The notes beneath the pieces are model-generated. The model was not told the DNA's origin, did not search any database, and saw only the letters and a list, made by a program, of their open reading frames with translations. Positions 8,359-16,522 of a stretch of 50,264 nt of DNA are shown piece after piece. This DNA comes from an uncultured Blautia sp. (GTDB lineage Bacteria; Bacillota; Clostridia; Lachnospirales; Lachnospiraceae). The position numbers and the translations under genes were made by a program. Position 1 is the first letter of the stretch. Each line of letters opens with the position of its first letter. Location of the stretch: NCBI RefSeq assembly GCF_934371575.1, contig NZ_CAKRNY010000027.1, forward strand, positions 1-50,264, in the 5' to 3' direction.

Positions 8359-9534
8359 TCAGCTGGATTTTCTTGTAGAGATAACATCAAATACAACTGC
8401 AACCAGAAGTACAGCACCTTTTACAACATACTGCCAGGAATCACCAATACCCATAATAGACATACCCATGTTGATAACACCAAGAAGAAGAGCACCGATC
8501 ACAACACCGCCTACAGTACCGCTTCCACCGTATGCAGAAGCTCCACCGATGAAACAGGAACCGATTGCATCCATCTCGAAGGAAGTACCTGTGCTACCAT
8601 TTACAGAACCTACTCGTGCTGCGCAGAGAAGACCTGCAAGACCTGCAAGTAAGCCCATGTTTGCATATGCAATAAAGTAAACTTTATTCGTATCAATACC
8701 GGAAAGCTGTGTAGCCTTCTCGTTACCGCCGATTGCGTAGAAATAACGTCCGAATGCAGTTTTGGATGTAATAAAGTTGTAGATCATGCAGATTGCAACT
8801 ACCCATACAAGCATTACAGAAATACCCTTATACTGATACAGCTTATAGCAATACCAAAGAATAACAACTGCGATCACAACTGCTCTGCTGTAATCAGAAG
8901 CTGCTGTATTCTGACGATAACCTTTTTTTGCCTTGTTTGCTCTGGAACGCATGGTTGAGAAAATAATGTAGCATGCGATCAGAACACCAACGATCAGTGC
9001 AGAATATTTCTTTCCATCATCAAGTCCCGGAATGTTAATGTAGGATGTAAATACATTCAGGAAAGATTTGTTCTGGATAGATACAGTCTTATTATCCAGT
9101 ACCAGACGTCCAAATCCACGGAAAATGAACATGCCGGCAAGTGTTGTGATAAATGGAGGGATTCTCTTATAACCGATCCAGTAGCCCTGCCATACACCAA
9201 CCAGAAGGCCGATTACCAGGCAAAGTAAAATGGTGATAAATGGATTGAAGCCCTTGCTGCCGATCAGAACAGCTGCAACACCACCTACGAAACAGATAAC
9301 AGATCCAACAGAAAGATCGATGTTACCACCAGTTAAGATACAGAGCAGCATACCACATGCAAGAACCAGTACGTATCCGTTCTGGAGCATAAGGTTTGAC
9401 ATGTTCTGTGCGTAAAGAAGTCGTCCATCAGTCAGAGCACAGAACAGGATAAATACGATTACAAGCGCAATGACCATCGTATATTTTCTTAAAAAATCCT
9501 TGATTTTGGAATTCATAGTGTTTTCCCCTTTCAT
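8359..9534 (-). CDS. mmsB: Monosaccharide ABC transporter permease (MmsB/GguB-like)
   Basis: 391 residues, very hydrophobic with about ten membrane segments. It carries the branched-chain/monosaccharide permease features GGNIDLSVGS and the coupling segment GGNEKATQLSGI. A charged stretch at about 195-215 splits the transmembrane core, as in GguB/XylH-type permeases that are longer than RbsC. The ATG start follows GAAAGGGGAAA. Its start touches the mmsA stop, so translation is coupled. It forms the membrane channel of the ChvE-type importer. Confidence 0.9.
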   Translation of the reverse strand: MKGENTMNSKIKDFLRKYTMVIALVIVFILFCALTDGRLLYAQNMSNLMLQNGYVLVLACGMLLCILTGGNIDLSVGSVICFVGGVAAVLIGSKGFNPFITILLCLVIGLLVGVWQGYWIGYKRIPPFITTLAGMFIFRGFGRLVLDNKTVSIQNKSFLNVFTSYINIPGLDDGKKYSALIVGVLIACYIIFSTMRSRANKAKKGYRQNTAASDYSRAVVIAVVILWYCYKLYQYKGISVMLVWVVAICMIYNFITSKTAFGRYFYAIGGNEKATQLSGIDTNKVYFIAYANMGLLAGLAGLLCAARVGSVNGSTGTSFEMDAIGSCFIGGASAYGGSGTVGGVVIGALLLGVINMGMSIMGIGDSWQYVVKGAVLLVAVVFDVISTRKSS

Positions 9535-11072
9535 TATTTCTTCTGATTCTGCATGATATGTGCCATGATGCCTTCCTGGGTTGCTTCCTTTGCATCCAGT
9601 TCACCGGCCATCTTACCTTCATTCATAATGTAAACCCGGTCGCACATACCAAGGATTTCAGGCATTTCAGAGGAAATCATGATTACAGATTTTCCCTGTT
9701 CTACCATCTGATTGATCAGACAGTAAATATCATATTTTGCACCTACATCGATACCACGGGTAGGCTCGTCCAGAATCAAAATATCCGGTTCTGTAAACAT
9801 CCACTTTCCAAGGAGGGCTTTCTGCTGGTTACCTCCAGACAGGTTACCGATACGCTGTTCATTGGAAGGTGTTTTCGTTCCCATTTCTTTTGTCATCTTC
9901 TCAGCCAGCTGAACTTCAAGATCTGTATTGATAATTCCATTATCACAGACTTTTGCAAGACGGGCAAGAGTTGTGTTGAAACGAATGGACTCATCAAGGA
10001 TCAGTCCGTTTGTTTTACGATCCTCAGTTACGTATGCCAGACCATGCTGGATGGCTGCGCGAGGATCCTTTAAATCTACTTTTTCACCCTTTATGTACAA
10101 TTCTCCGGAAATTGCGCTTCCATAGCTCTTACCGAAGATGGACATTGCCAGCTCTGTACGGCCTGCACCCTGCAGTCCCGAGAAACCAACAACCTCACCT
10201 TTATGTACTTTAAAGGAAATATTGTCGTCTACAATTTTTTCCGGATACAGAGGATGATGAACAGTCCAGTTCTTAACCTCCAGCATCACGTCCTTGCTTA
10301 CATGGTGCTCACGTTTCGGATAACGGTCTTCCATAGGACGTCCAACCATTCCCTTGATGATCCTGTCCTCACTTAAGTCATCCACACCTTTTGTAAGCGT
10401 CTCAATTGTGCTTCCGTCTCGAAGAATAGTACAACGGTCTGCACAGTAAATAATCTCATTCAGTTTGTGTGTAATAATAATAGATGTCAGCCCCTGCTTT
10501 TTAAATTCCATAAGCAGATCCAGAAGCATCTTTGCATCTTCATCGTTCAGAGATGAAGTCGGCTCATCCAGGATGAGCAGTTTAACATCTTTTGAAAAAG
10601 CTTTTGCAATTTCTACCAGCTGCTGTTTGCCAGTTCCAATATCTTTGATCAGAGTCTGTGCGGATTCGTGCAGACCCACCTGAGCCATATGTTTTTCAGC
10701 TTCGCTGTAGGTTTTGTCCCAGTCGATGGCTCCTCTTTTGTTTTTAATCTCATTTCCGAGAAACATGTTTTCACCGATGGAAAGCAGCGGAATCAATGCA
10801 AGCTCCTGGTGAATAATTACGATACCCTTTGCCTCGCTGTCATTAAGCTTTTTAAACTTACACTCTTCACCCTCGTAGGTAACCGTTCCAGTATAGCTGC
10901 CGTATGGATACTGACCACTTAATACGTTCATCAATGTGGACTTTCCCGCACCGTTCTCACCGATCAGCGCATGAATCTCTCCACGCTGAACTTCAAGGTT
11001 AACGTTATCCAAAGCTTTGACACCGGGGAATTCCTTCGTAATGTGCTCCATTACTAAAATATTATCAGCCAA
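9534..11072 (-). CDS. mmsA: Monosaccharide ABC transporter ATPase (two-domain, MmsA/GguA-like)
   Basis: 512 residues with two fused nucleotide-binding domains, as in MglA/XylG/GguA. The first has Walker A GENGAGKST (about 38-46) and LLILDEPTSSL. The second has signature LSGGNQQK and ILILDEPTRGID but a degenerate Walker A region (SGLQGAGRTE), which is normal for this family. The start is TTG at 11070-11072 behind GGGGG with a 7-nt gap; ADNILVMEHITKEFPGVKAL fits the family N-terminus, so an internal ATG is less likely. A GC-rich hairpin separates it from the binding-protein gene upstream. Confidence 0.92.
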   Translation of the reverse strand: MADNILVMEHITKEFPGVKALDNVNLEVQRGEIHALIGENGAGKSTLMNVLSGQYPYGSYTGTVTYEGEECKFKKLNDSEAKGIVIIHQELALIPLLSIGENMFLGNEIKNKRGAIDWDKTYSEAEKHMAQVGLHESAQTLIKDIGTGKQQLVEIAKAFSKDVKLLILDEPTSSLNDEDAKMLLDLLMEFKKQGLTSIIITHKLNEIIYCADRCTILRDGSTIETLTKGVDDLSEDRIIKGMVGRPMEDRYPKREHHVSKDVMLEVKNWTVHHPLYPEKIVDDNISFKVHKGEVVGFSGLQGAGRTELAMSIFGKSYGSAISGELYIKGEKVDLKDPRAAIQHGLAYVTEDRKTNGLILDESIRFNTTLARLAKVCDNGIINTDLEVQLAEKMTKEMGTKTPSNEQRIGNLSGGNQQKALLGKWMFTEPDILILDEPTRGIDVGAKYDIYCLINQMVEQGKSVIMISSEMPEILGMCDRVYIMNEGKMAGELDAKEATQEGIMAHIMQNQKK

Positions 11073-11098
11073 AATGGCGCCCCCTTTCCCATAAAGCA

Positions 11099-11119
11099 GG
11101 CGGGGCTTTTGACCCCGCC
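11099..11119 (-). promoter_or_regulatory. Intercistronic GC hairpin chvE/mmsA
   Basis: GGCGGGG and CCCCGCC form a 7-bp all-GC stem around a 7-nt loop, with no U tract after it. Such hairpins between binding-protein and ATPase genes often protect the upstream mRNA or reduce read-through, so that more binding protein is made. That function is inferred here. Confidence 0.65.
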
Positions 11120-11188
11120 CACATTTACAACATTACTGTTCTTTTTGTGAGCAGTAACTTTTATTTGTATGACGTTCTCTCAGTTCAA

Positions 11189-12316
11189 TTAGTTTGCCGG
11201 ATGAAGATATCCGTCGTCATCCATTGTGTAGTATCCAGGATCAACAAGTGCTTCCTGAAGGTTGTCTTTTGTTACAACTGTAGGAACCAGAAGGAAGGAT
11301 GGGCATTTGTTGCCTTCAGATGTCTCATAGGACTCTGTATCATAAGTACAATCGAAATCCCAACCGGATTTTTCAATCAGGGACTCATCAACTGTGTCAC
11401 CAGCCAGCATTGCTTTTGCAAGGTCAAGTGTTACAACTGCCTCGTTTGCAACTGCTTTGTAAACGGTCATGGACTGTTTTCCATCAACGATGTTTGCAAG
11501 GTTAGCTTCGTCACCATCCTGTCCTGTGATCAGAACAGTGTTGCTGCCAGCATAGTCAGACTCGATTGCCTGTGTTACACCAAGTGCTGTGGAGTCGTTG
11601 GAGCAAAGAGCTACGTCAAGCTGTGTTCCGTCTGCATAGTAGGATGCCAGAATGTTCTGCATTCTTTCAAGAGCTGTCTGTGTATCCCATGCAGGTGTTG
11701 CAACAGAATCGAAGTCAGTCTGTCCGGAAACTACATTTAAGGTTCCTGCATCAATGTATGGTTTTAACACATCAAATGCACCGTTGAAGAAGTATCCAGC
11801 ATTGTTATCAGCAGGATCACCAGCTGTAAACTCGATATTGTATGTCTTGTCGCCAGCATTTTCAAGATCCAGAGACTCTACAACGTACTGTCCCTGAAGG
11901 GTACCAACTGTGTAATTATCAAAGGATACATAATAGGAAACAGCGTCAGATTTGATCAGACGGTCATAGGAAATAACCGGGATTCCTGCATCTGCTGCTT
12001 CATCCATAACTGTATTAAGAGCCTCGCCATCGATAGCTGCTACAACTAACAGGTTAACTCCGTCGGAAATCAGGTTCTGGATATCGTTTACCTGACGGTC
12101 TGTCTCGTTGTCAGAATATGTAAGCTCTACTTCGTATCCAGCATCTTCGAACTGTTTCTGCAGATAAGAACCATCACGGTTCCAACGCTCCAGAGACTGT
12201 GTCGGCATTGAGATACCGATCTTTCCGCCAGCTGCTCCGTCTTCTGCCATTACCGGAACTGCAAGTGAACCAACTGCCATTGCTGCTACCATTGCCATTG
12301 CTACTTTTCTTTTCAT
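11189..12316 (-). CDS. chvE: Multiple-monosaccharide binding protein (ChvE-like)
   Basis: 375 residues. A classical signal peptide ends in VPVMA at about residue 24; no lipobox Cys is present, which is odd for a Gram-positive binding protein unless it is retained in another way. The mature part matches ChvE/XylF proteins: GISMPTQSLERWNRDG, DGVNLLVVAAIDGEAL, ISYDRL, and the late GKQSMTVYKAVANEA. It precedes mmsA and mmsB and is the uptake receptor. ChvE-type proteins bind several aldoses (galactose, glucose, arabinose, xylose); which one applies here is open. Confidence 0.92.
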   Translation of the reverse strand: MKRKVAMAMVAAMAVGSLAVPVMAEDGAAGGKIGISMPTQSLERWNRDGSYLQKQFEDAGYEVELTYSDNETDRQVNDIQNLISDGVNLLVVAAIDGEALNTVMDEAADAGIPVISYDRLIKSDAVSYYVSFDNYTVGTLQGQYVVESLDLENAGDKTYNIEFTAGDPADNNAGYFFNGAFDVLKPYIDAGTLNVVSGQTDFDSVATPAWDTQTALERMQNILASYYADGTQLDVALCSNDSTALGVTQAIESDYAGSNTVLITGQDGDEANLANIVDGKQSMTVYKAVANEAVVTLDLAKAMLAGDTVDESLIEKSGWDFDCTYDTESYETSEGNKCPSFLLVPTVVTKDNLQEALVDPGYYTMDDDGYLHPAN

Positions 12317-12370
12317 GAAAAAACCTCCCGTATCATTTTTATTTGCTATGTCTTATAGCTTTCTGATGGG

Positions 12371-12399
12371 ATTATAATATCATATCGGTACTCTGTGTA
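12371..12399 (-). promoter_or_regulatory. Putative chvE promoter, weak -35
   Basis: TATAAT (12371-12376) lies 17 bp from TACACA (12394-12399), only a 4 of 6 match to the -35 consensus. This puts a leader of about 48 nt before chvE. A good -10 with a poor -35 fits an activator-dependent promoter, which agrees with the nearby AraC-type response regulator. Confidence 0.5.
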
Positions 12400-12522
12400 A
12401 AATGGACTAATTTTTGATTACTCTTTCATTTTTTGTGTTATGATATATACAATTTTATGCTGAACTGGACATTTTTGTTGTGAAATAGTGCCAGATTATA
12501 ATTATGTGCTATTGACATTTTT

Positions 12523-13263
12523 TCAATCAAAGAACTGTATTCCCATAAGGGTAAGTCCCTGTGCCGGCGCGGTAGGACCAGCCGCAGACCGGTCCTTTGC
12601 ATCAAGAATTTTCTGCATGTGTTCTGGTGGATACTGGCCGTTGCCTATCTCAATCAGGGTACCGGAAATAATGCGCACCATATTATAGAGGAAACCAGTG
12701 CCGGAAACGCGGATGGTGACCATATCACCATCGCGGAAAACTTCGATTCCGGTGACAGTACGGATGGTAGTCTTTACCTGTGCGCCAGAGCCGCAAAAAC
12801 TGGCAAAATCATGGCGGCCAATCAGATAGGACGTGGCCTCTCGCATTTTATCTACATCAAGTTTATAATGATAGAAATAGGAATAAAGACGCTCTGTAGG
12901 AACCGGAAATTTGCGGTTCAAAATGCGGTATTCGTAAGTTTTCTCACTGTCACAGTATCTTGGGTGAAAATCCGGCTCCACGTCCTCAGACATCTGAATC
13001 CGGATGTCTTCCGGGAGGCGTTGGTTCAGCGCATAGGAAATCTTTTCACCTGGTATTCGGGTGTTTGTGTCAAAAACGGCTACGTTTCCCAGGGCGTGTA
13101 CGCCTGCATCTGTACGGCTGGCGCCGATAGTCTCAATTTTTTCTCCCAGAAGCTCAGAGAGAGTGTCATTGAGAACTCCCTGCACCGTAATTCCATTGGG
13201 CTGTGTCTGCCAGCCACAGTAATTGGTTCCATCATATGCCACAACAAGTCCAATTCGTTTCAT
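12523..13263 (-). CDS. truA: tRNA pseudouridine(38-40) synthase
   Basis: 246 residues from the ATG at 13263 (AAGGAG upstream), the usual TruA length. The catalytic Asp is D52 in GASRTDAGVHA. YDGTNYCGWQ near the N-terminus and GTGFLYNMVRI near the C-terminus are family hallmarks. The enzyme makes pseudouridine in the anticodon arm of tRNAs. It is the last gene of the ecfA1-ecfA2-ecfT-truA block, a standard Firmicutes order, but a terminator-like hairpin separates it from ecfT. Confidence 0.95.
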   Translation of the reverse strand: MKRIGLVVAYDGTNYCGWQTQPNGITVQGVLNDTLSELLGEKIETIGASRTDAGVHALGNVAVFDTNTRIPGEKISYALNQRLPEDIRIQMSEDVEPDFHPRYCDSEKTYEYRILNRKFPVPTERLYSYFYHYKLDVDKMREATSYLIGRHDFASFCGSGAQVKTTIRTVTGIEVFRDGDMVTIRVSGTGFLYNMVRIISGTLIEIGNGQYPPEHMQKILDAKDRSAAGPTAPAQGLTLMGIQFFD

Positions 13264-13283
13264 AATCTTCTCCTTACAAAAAT

Positions 13284-13313
13284 CCCTCACCTGCAAACTG
13301 GCACAAGTGAGGG
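13284..13313 (-). terminator. Terminator or attenuator between ecfT and truA
   Basis: CCCTCAC and GTGAGGG form a 7-bp stem followed by ATTTTTG on the minus strand. The truA ribosome binding site starts within 15 bp of it. It would end most ecfT transcripts and let truA be expressed by read-through. Confidence 0.72.
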
Positions 13314-13346
13314 AACTATATAAATATTCTTAACTAATCTGTTTCA

Positions 13347-14150
13347 TCAGATTCCAGCCACACGGAATCCCACCGCAACAGCCAGATATACAGCCATTAT
13401 CCCATAAGTCACATAGTCTCTTTTTTTATAGGTCAACGGCTTCATCTGCGTACGGTTATCCCCGCCATGATAGCACCTTGCCTCCATGGCCATAGCCAGA
13501 TCATTGGCTCTGCGAAATGCAGAGATAAAAAGCGGCACCATAAGAGGAACCATATTTTTCGCTTTCTGGATCAGGTTTCCATTCTCAAAATCAGCTCCAC
13601 GGGCAATCTGGGCCTTCATGATCTTATCCGTTTCCTCCAGAAGGATTGGAATAAAACGAAGGGCAATAGACATCATCATGGCAATATCATGAACCGGTAC
13701 ATGAAGCTTATTCAGAGGACGAAGCAGACGCTCCAGACCATCTGTCAGCTGATTGGGAGTCGTAGTCAGTGTCATAATGGAAGAGCCGATTACCAGATAT
13801 ACCAGACGAATTGCCATAGTACCTGCCAGCACAATTCCCTCTTTTGTCACTTTGATAAATCCCAATTTCCACACAACATCACCGGGTGTCAGGATCATAT
13901 TAAAAAATATGGTGATCAGAAGCAGCATAAAAATCGTCTTCAGACCTTTGAAAATAAATTTCACCGGAACCTTCGACAGAAGAATCATCCCTGCAAGAAA
14001 TATGGTAGCAACTGCATATCCTGCAAAAGTATGAAACAAAAATACAGATACAATGAACGCAATCGTTCCCACCAGTTTTGTCCTGGGATCCAGTCTGTGG
14101 ATCACGGAATCAGCCGGATAATACTGTCCGATTGTAATATCTCTGATCAT
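13347..14150 (-). CDS. ecfT: ECF transporter transmembrane component EcfT
   Basis: 267 residues with about five to six membrane helices. It has the family's cytoplasmic coupling motifs, seen as IARGADFENG and MEARCYHGG, which contact the two ATPases. Its start overlaps the ecfA2 stop by 4 bp. It forms the shared energising module for vitamin and metal ECF transporters; no substrate-specific S protein is encoded in this window, so the module probably serves S components encoded elsewhere. Confidence 0.93.
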   Translation of the reverse strand: MIRDITIGQYYPADSVIHRLDPRTKLVGTIAFIVSVFLFHTFAGYAVATIFLAGMILLSKVPVKFIFKGLKTIFMLLLITIFFNMILTPGDVVWKLGFIKVTKEGIVLAGTMAIRLVYLVIGSSIMTLTTTPNQLTDGLERLLRPLNKLHVPVHDIAMMMSIALRFIPILLEETDKIMKAQIARGADFENGNLIQKAKNMVPLMVPLFISAFRRANDLAMAMEARCYHGGDNRTQMKPLTYKKRDYVTYGIMAVYLAVAVGFRVAGI

Positions 14151-15034
14151 TCGTCCTGTCCTCCCTTCTTAAGAAGTGAGGGCTTCTGCCGCCTTAAGGC
14201 TTCCAGAATGGTATTTCTTGCTTCTTCTACAGTAGTGGCTGTAGTATCCACATCCAGCCCATGTTCGGAAAGGGCATGCATAATATAAGTGATCTGCGGC
14301 GCTGCAAGTCCCATTCCTTCCAGTTCTTTATAATGGGAAAACACGTTCTTAGGAGTATCGTCGAACACCATCTCCCCGTGATTCATTACAATAAGCCGCT
14401 CCACATATTTTGCGATATCCTCCATACTGTGGGAAACCAGTATAATGGTAATTCCTCTCATTTTATGAAGTGCTGCAATCTGATCCAGAATGTCATCTCT
14501 TCCCTGGGGATCAAGTCCTGCTGTTGGCTCATCCAGAATCAGGATCTTTGGGTTCATTGCAAGAACACCTGCAATGGCAACCCTCTTCTTCTGTCCTCCT
14601 GACAGCTCAAATGGAGACTTGGTAAAATTCTCTTCCTTCACACCCACATGTGCAAGAGCCTTTTTCGCCTCTTCCTCTGCCTGCTCCCGGGAAAGTCCCT
14701 GGTTCATAGGGCCAAAGCACACATCTGCCAGAACTGTACTCTCAAACAGCTGATGCTCCGGATACTGGAATACAAGCCCCACCTCACTTCGAAGAGCCCG
14801 GCGGTTATAATTTTCAGCCCAGATATCCTCTCCATTATAGAGAATCTGTCCGCTTGTAGGCTGGATCAGAGCATTAAAATGCTGGATCAGAGTTGATTTT
14901 CCACTTCCCGTATGACCAATCACACCAATAAACTGTCCATCCGGAATTACAAGATTAATGTCTTTGAGGGCATGGCTTTCATAAGCAGTACCCTGACTGT
15001 AAGTATAGGTCACGTTTTTAAGCTCTATCGACAT
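14147..15034 (-). CDS. ecfA2: ECF transporter ATPase EcfA2
   Basis: 295 residues. Walker A is GHTGSGKST (40-48), the Q-loop FQYPEHQLFE, the signature LSGGQKKRVAIAG and Walker B ILILDEPTAGLDP. The EYPE-type Q-loop and C-terminal extension are typical of the A2 (A') subunit. The reading frame overlaps ecfA1 by 10 bp, so the pair is translationally coupled. With EcfA1 it forms the ATPase heterodimer that drives EcfT. Confidence 0.95.
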   Translation of the reverse strand: MSIELKNVTYTYSQGTAYESHALKDINLVIPDGQFIGVIGHTGSGKSTLIQHFNALIQPTSGQILYNGEDIWAENYNRRALRSEVGLVFQYPEHQLFESTVLADVCFGPMNQGLSREQAEEEAKKALAHVGVKEENFTKSPFELSGGQKKRVAIAGVLAMNPKILILDEPTAGLDPQGRDDILDQIAALHKMRGITIILVSHSMEDIAKYVERLIVMNHGEMVFDDTPKNVFSHYKELEGMGLAAPQITYIMHALSEHGLDVDTTATTVEEARNTILEALRRQKPSLLKKGGQDE

Positions 15035-15870
15035 AATGCACCCACCAATTCCTCTTTTGTCAGTATTCCTTCCGGAATGTCCACACCAGCCTTATGAAGC
15101 TCATGGGCGAGCAAGGTTACCTGGGGTACATCCAGACGGTATTTCTTCAGTGTCTCAACCTGGGAAAAAATTTCTTTTGGTGTTCCCTGCATTACCACAT
15201 TTCCACCATCCATTACATACACCTTATTGGCATGAATAACTTCCTCCATGTAATGGGTAATGAGGATAACGGTTACATTTTCTGTTTTATTAAGCTCTGA
15301 AACAGCTTCCAGTACTTCTTTCCTGCCATTTGGATCAAGCATTGCAGTTGGCTCATCCAAAACAATACAGCTTGGCCGCATGGCTACAACACCTGCAATG
15401 GCAACTCTTTGTTTCTGGCCTCCGGACAGCTTGTTCGGAGACTGATAACGGTAAGCGGTCATTCCTGTCTTTTTCAGACTGTCATCCACACGCTTCCAGA
15501 TTTCGTCTGTAGGTACTCCCATATTCTCAGGACCAAATCCTACATCCTCTTCCACAACCGTACCAATGATCTGGTTGTCCGGATTCTGAAAAACCATTCC
15601 CGCTCTCTGACGGATTTTCCATAATTCCGGTTCTTTGGCTGTGTCCATATCGTCAACCCACATGGTTCCCTCAGAAGGAATGAGAAGCGCATTTATCTGC
15701 TTCGCCAGTGTAGATTTTCCGGAACCATTGTGCCCCAGAACGGCCACAAAATCGCCGGCTTCAATGTCCAGGTTTACATCATTGACAGCACGCTGTGTTG
15801 CCTCCACATTGCCGTCCTCGTCATACTTGAGATAGTCAAATCCCAGCTTGAATGCCTTGATAATTCCCAT
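15025..15870 (-). CDS. ecfA1: ECF transporter ATPase EcfA1
   Basis: 281 residues. Walker A GHNGSGKST (46-54), Q-loop FQNPDNQIIG, signature LSGGQKQRVAIAG and Walker B CIVLDEPTAMLDP. The ATG follows GAGG with an 8-nt gap. In many Firmicutes ecfA1 follows rplQ at the end of the large ribosomal cluster; here it sits 17 bp after engB, so the ECF genes have joined the tig-to-engB proteostasis block. Confidence 0.95.
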   Translation of the reverse strand: MGIIKAFKLGFDYLKYDEDGNVEATQRAVNDVNLDIEAGDFVAVLGHNGSGKSTLAKQINALLIPSEGTMWVDDMDTAKEPELWKIRQRAGMVFQNPDNQIIGTVVEEDVGFGPENMGVPTDEIWKRVDDSLKKTGMTAYRYQSPNKLSGGQKQRVAIAGVVAMRPSCIVLDEPTAMLDPNGRKEVLEAVSELNKTENVTVILITHYMEEVIHANKVYVMDGGNVVMQGTPKEIFSQVETLKKYRLDVPQVTLLAHELHKAGVDIPEGILTKEELVGALCR

Positions 15871-15887
15871 ATTCTTTTCCTCGTCTG

Positions 15888-16505
15888 TCAGGCCTTCGGC
15901 TCGTCCGTAGCTGCCGGTGCAAAACCGATCAACTCGTCCATTAACGCCCAGATTTCATCTCTTCCCTGCTTCGTTTCCGCAGAAAATGGAATAATCTTAC
16001 TTCCCGGGCGCAGCTTCAGTCCGTCCTTGATTGCCTTAATATTCTTCTGTACCTGGCTTCTTTTCAGCTTATCCAGCTTAGTTGCAATAATGATCGGATT
16101 GTATCCGTTATTTACGATCCAGTCATACATCAGCTTATCATTCGCAGATGGATCATGACGGATATCGATCAGAAGAAACACAGCCTTCAGCGTCTGAGAG
16201 GTATGAAGATAACGCTCGATCATCTTTCCCCATTTCGCTTTCTCAGTCTCCGGAACCTTGGCATATCCATATCCCGGAAGATCCACAAGGTACATAAAAT
16301 CATTTACATTGTAAAAATTGATGGTCTGTGTCTTACCAGGCTGGGAACTTGTTCTTGCCAGTGCCTTACGGTTCAGAAGACCATTAATGAGGGAGGATTT
16401 TCCCACATTTGATTTCCCTGCAAAAGCAATCTCAGGTCTTTCTGTGTCTGGCAGTTTGCTGGTGATACCACAAACGATATCCAGTGAAACATTTTTAATT
16501 ACCAT
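15888..16505 (-). CDS. engB: Ribosome biogenesis GTPase EngB (YsxC/YihA)
   Basis: 205 residues, normal length. G1 is AGKSNVGKSS (29-38), G3 DLPGYGYAK, G4 TKLDK and G5 FSAETKQG. EngB acts in late assembly of the 50S subunit. It follows lon by 17 bp, the order seen in many Firmicutes (clpX-lon-ysxC), and is probably co-transcribed with lon. Confidence 0.95.
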   Translation of the reverse strand: MVIKNVSLDIVCGITSKLPDTERPEIAFAGKSNVGKSSLINGLLNRKALARTSSQPGKTQTINFYNVNDFMYLVDLPGYGYAKVPETEKAKWGKMIERYLHTSQTLKAVFLLIDIRHDPSANDKLMYDWIVNNGYNPIIIATKLDKLKRSQVQKNIKAIKDGLKLRPGSKIIPFSAETKQGRDEIWALMDELIGFAPAATDEPKA

Positions 16506-16522
16506 TTTCCCTACCTCTCATT

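Noticed and set aside
12317..12522. Catabolite-repression (cre) site upstream of chvE
   Set aside because: No sequence matched the cre consensus well enough by eye to report.
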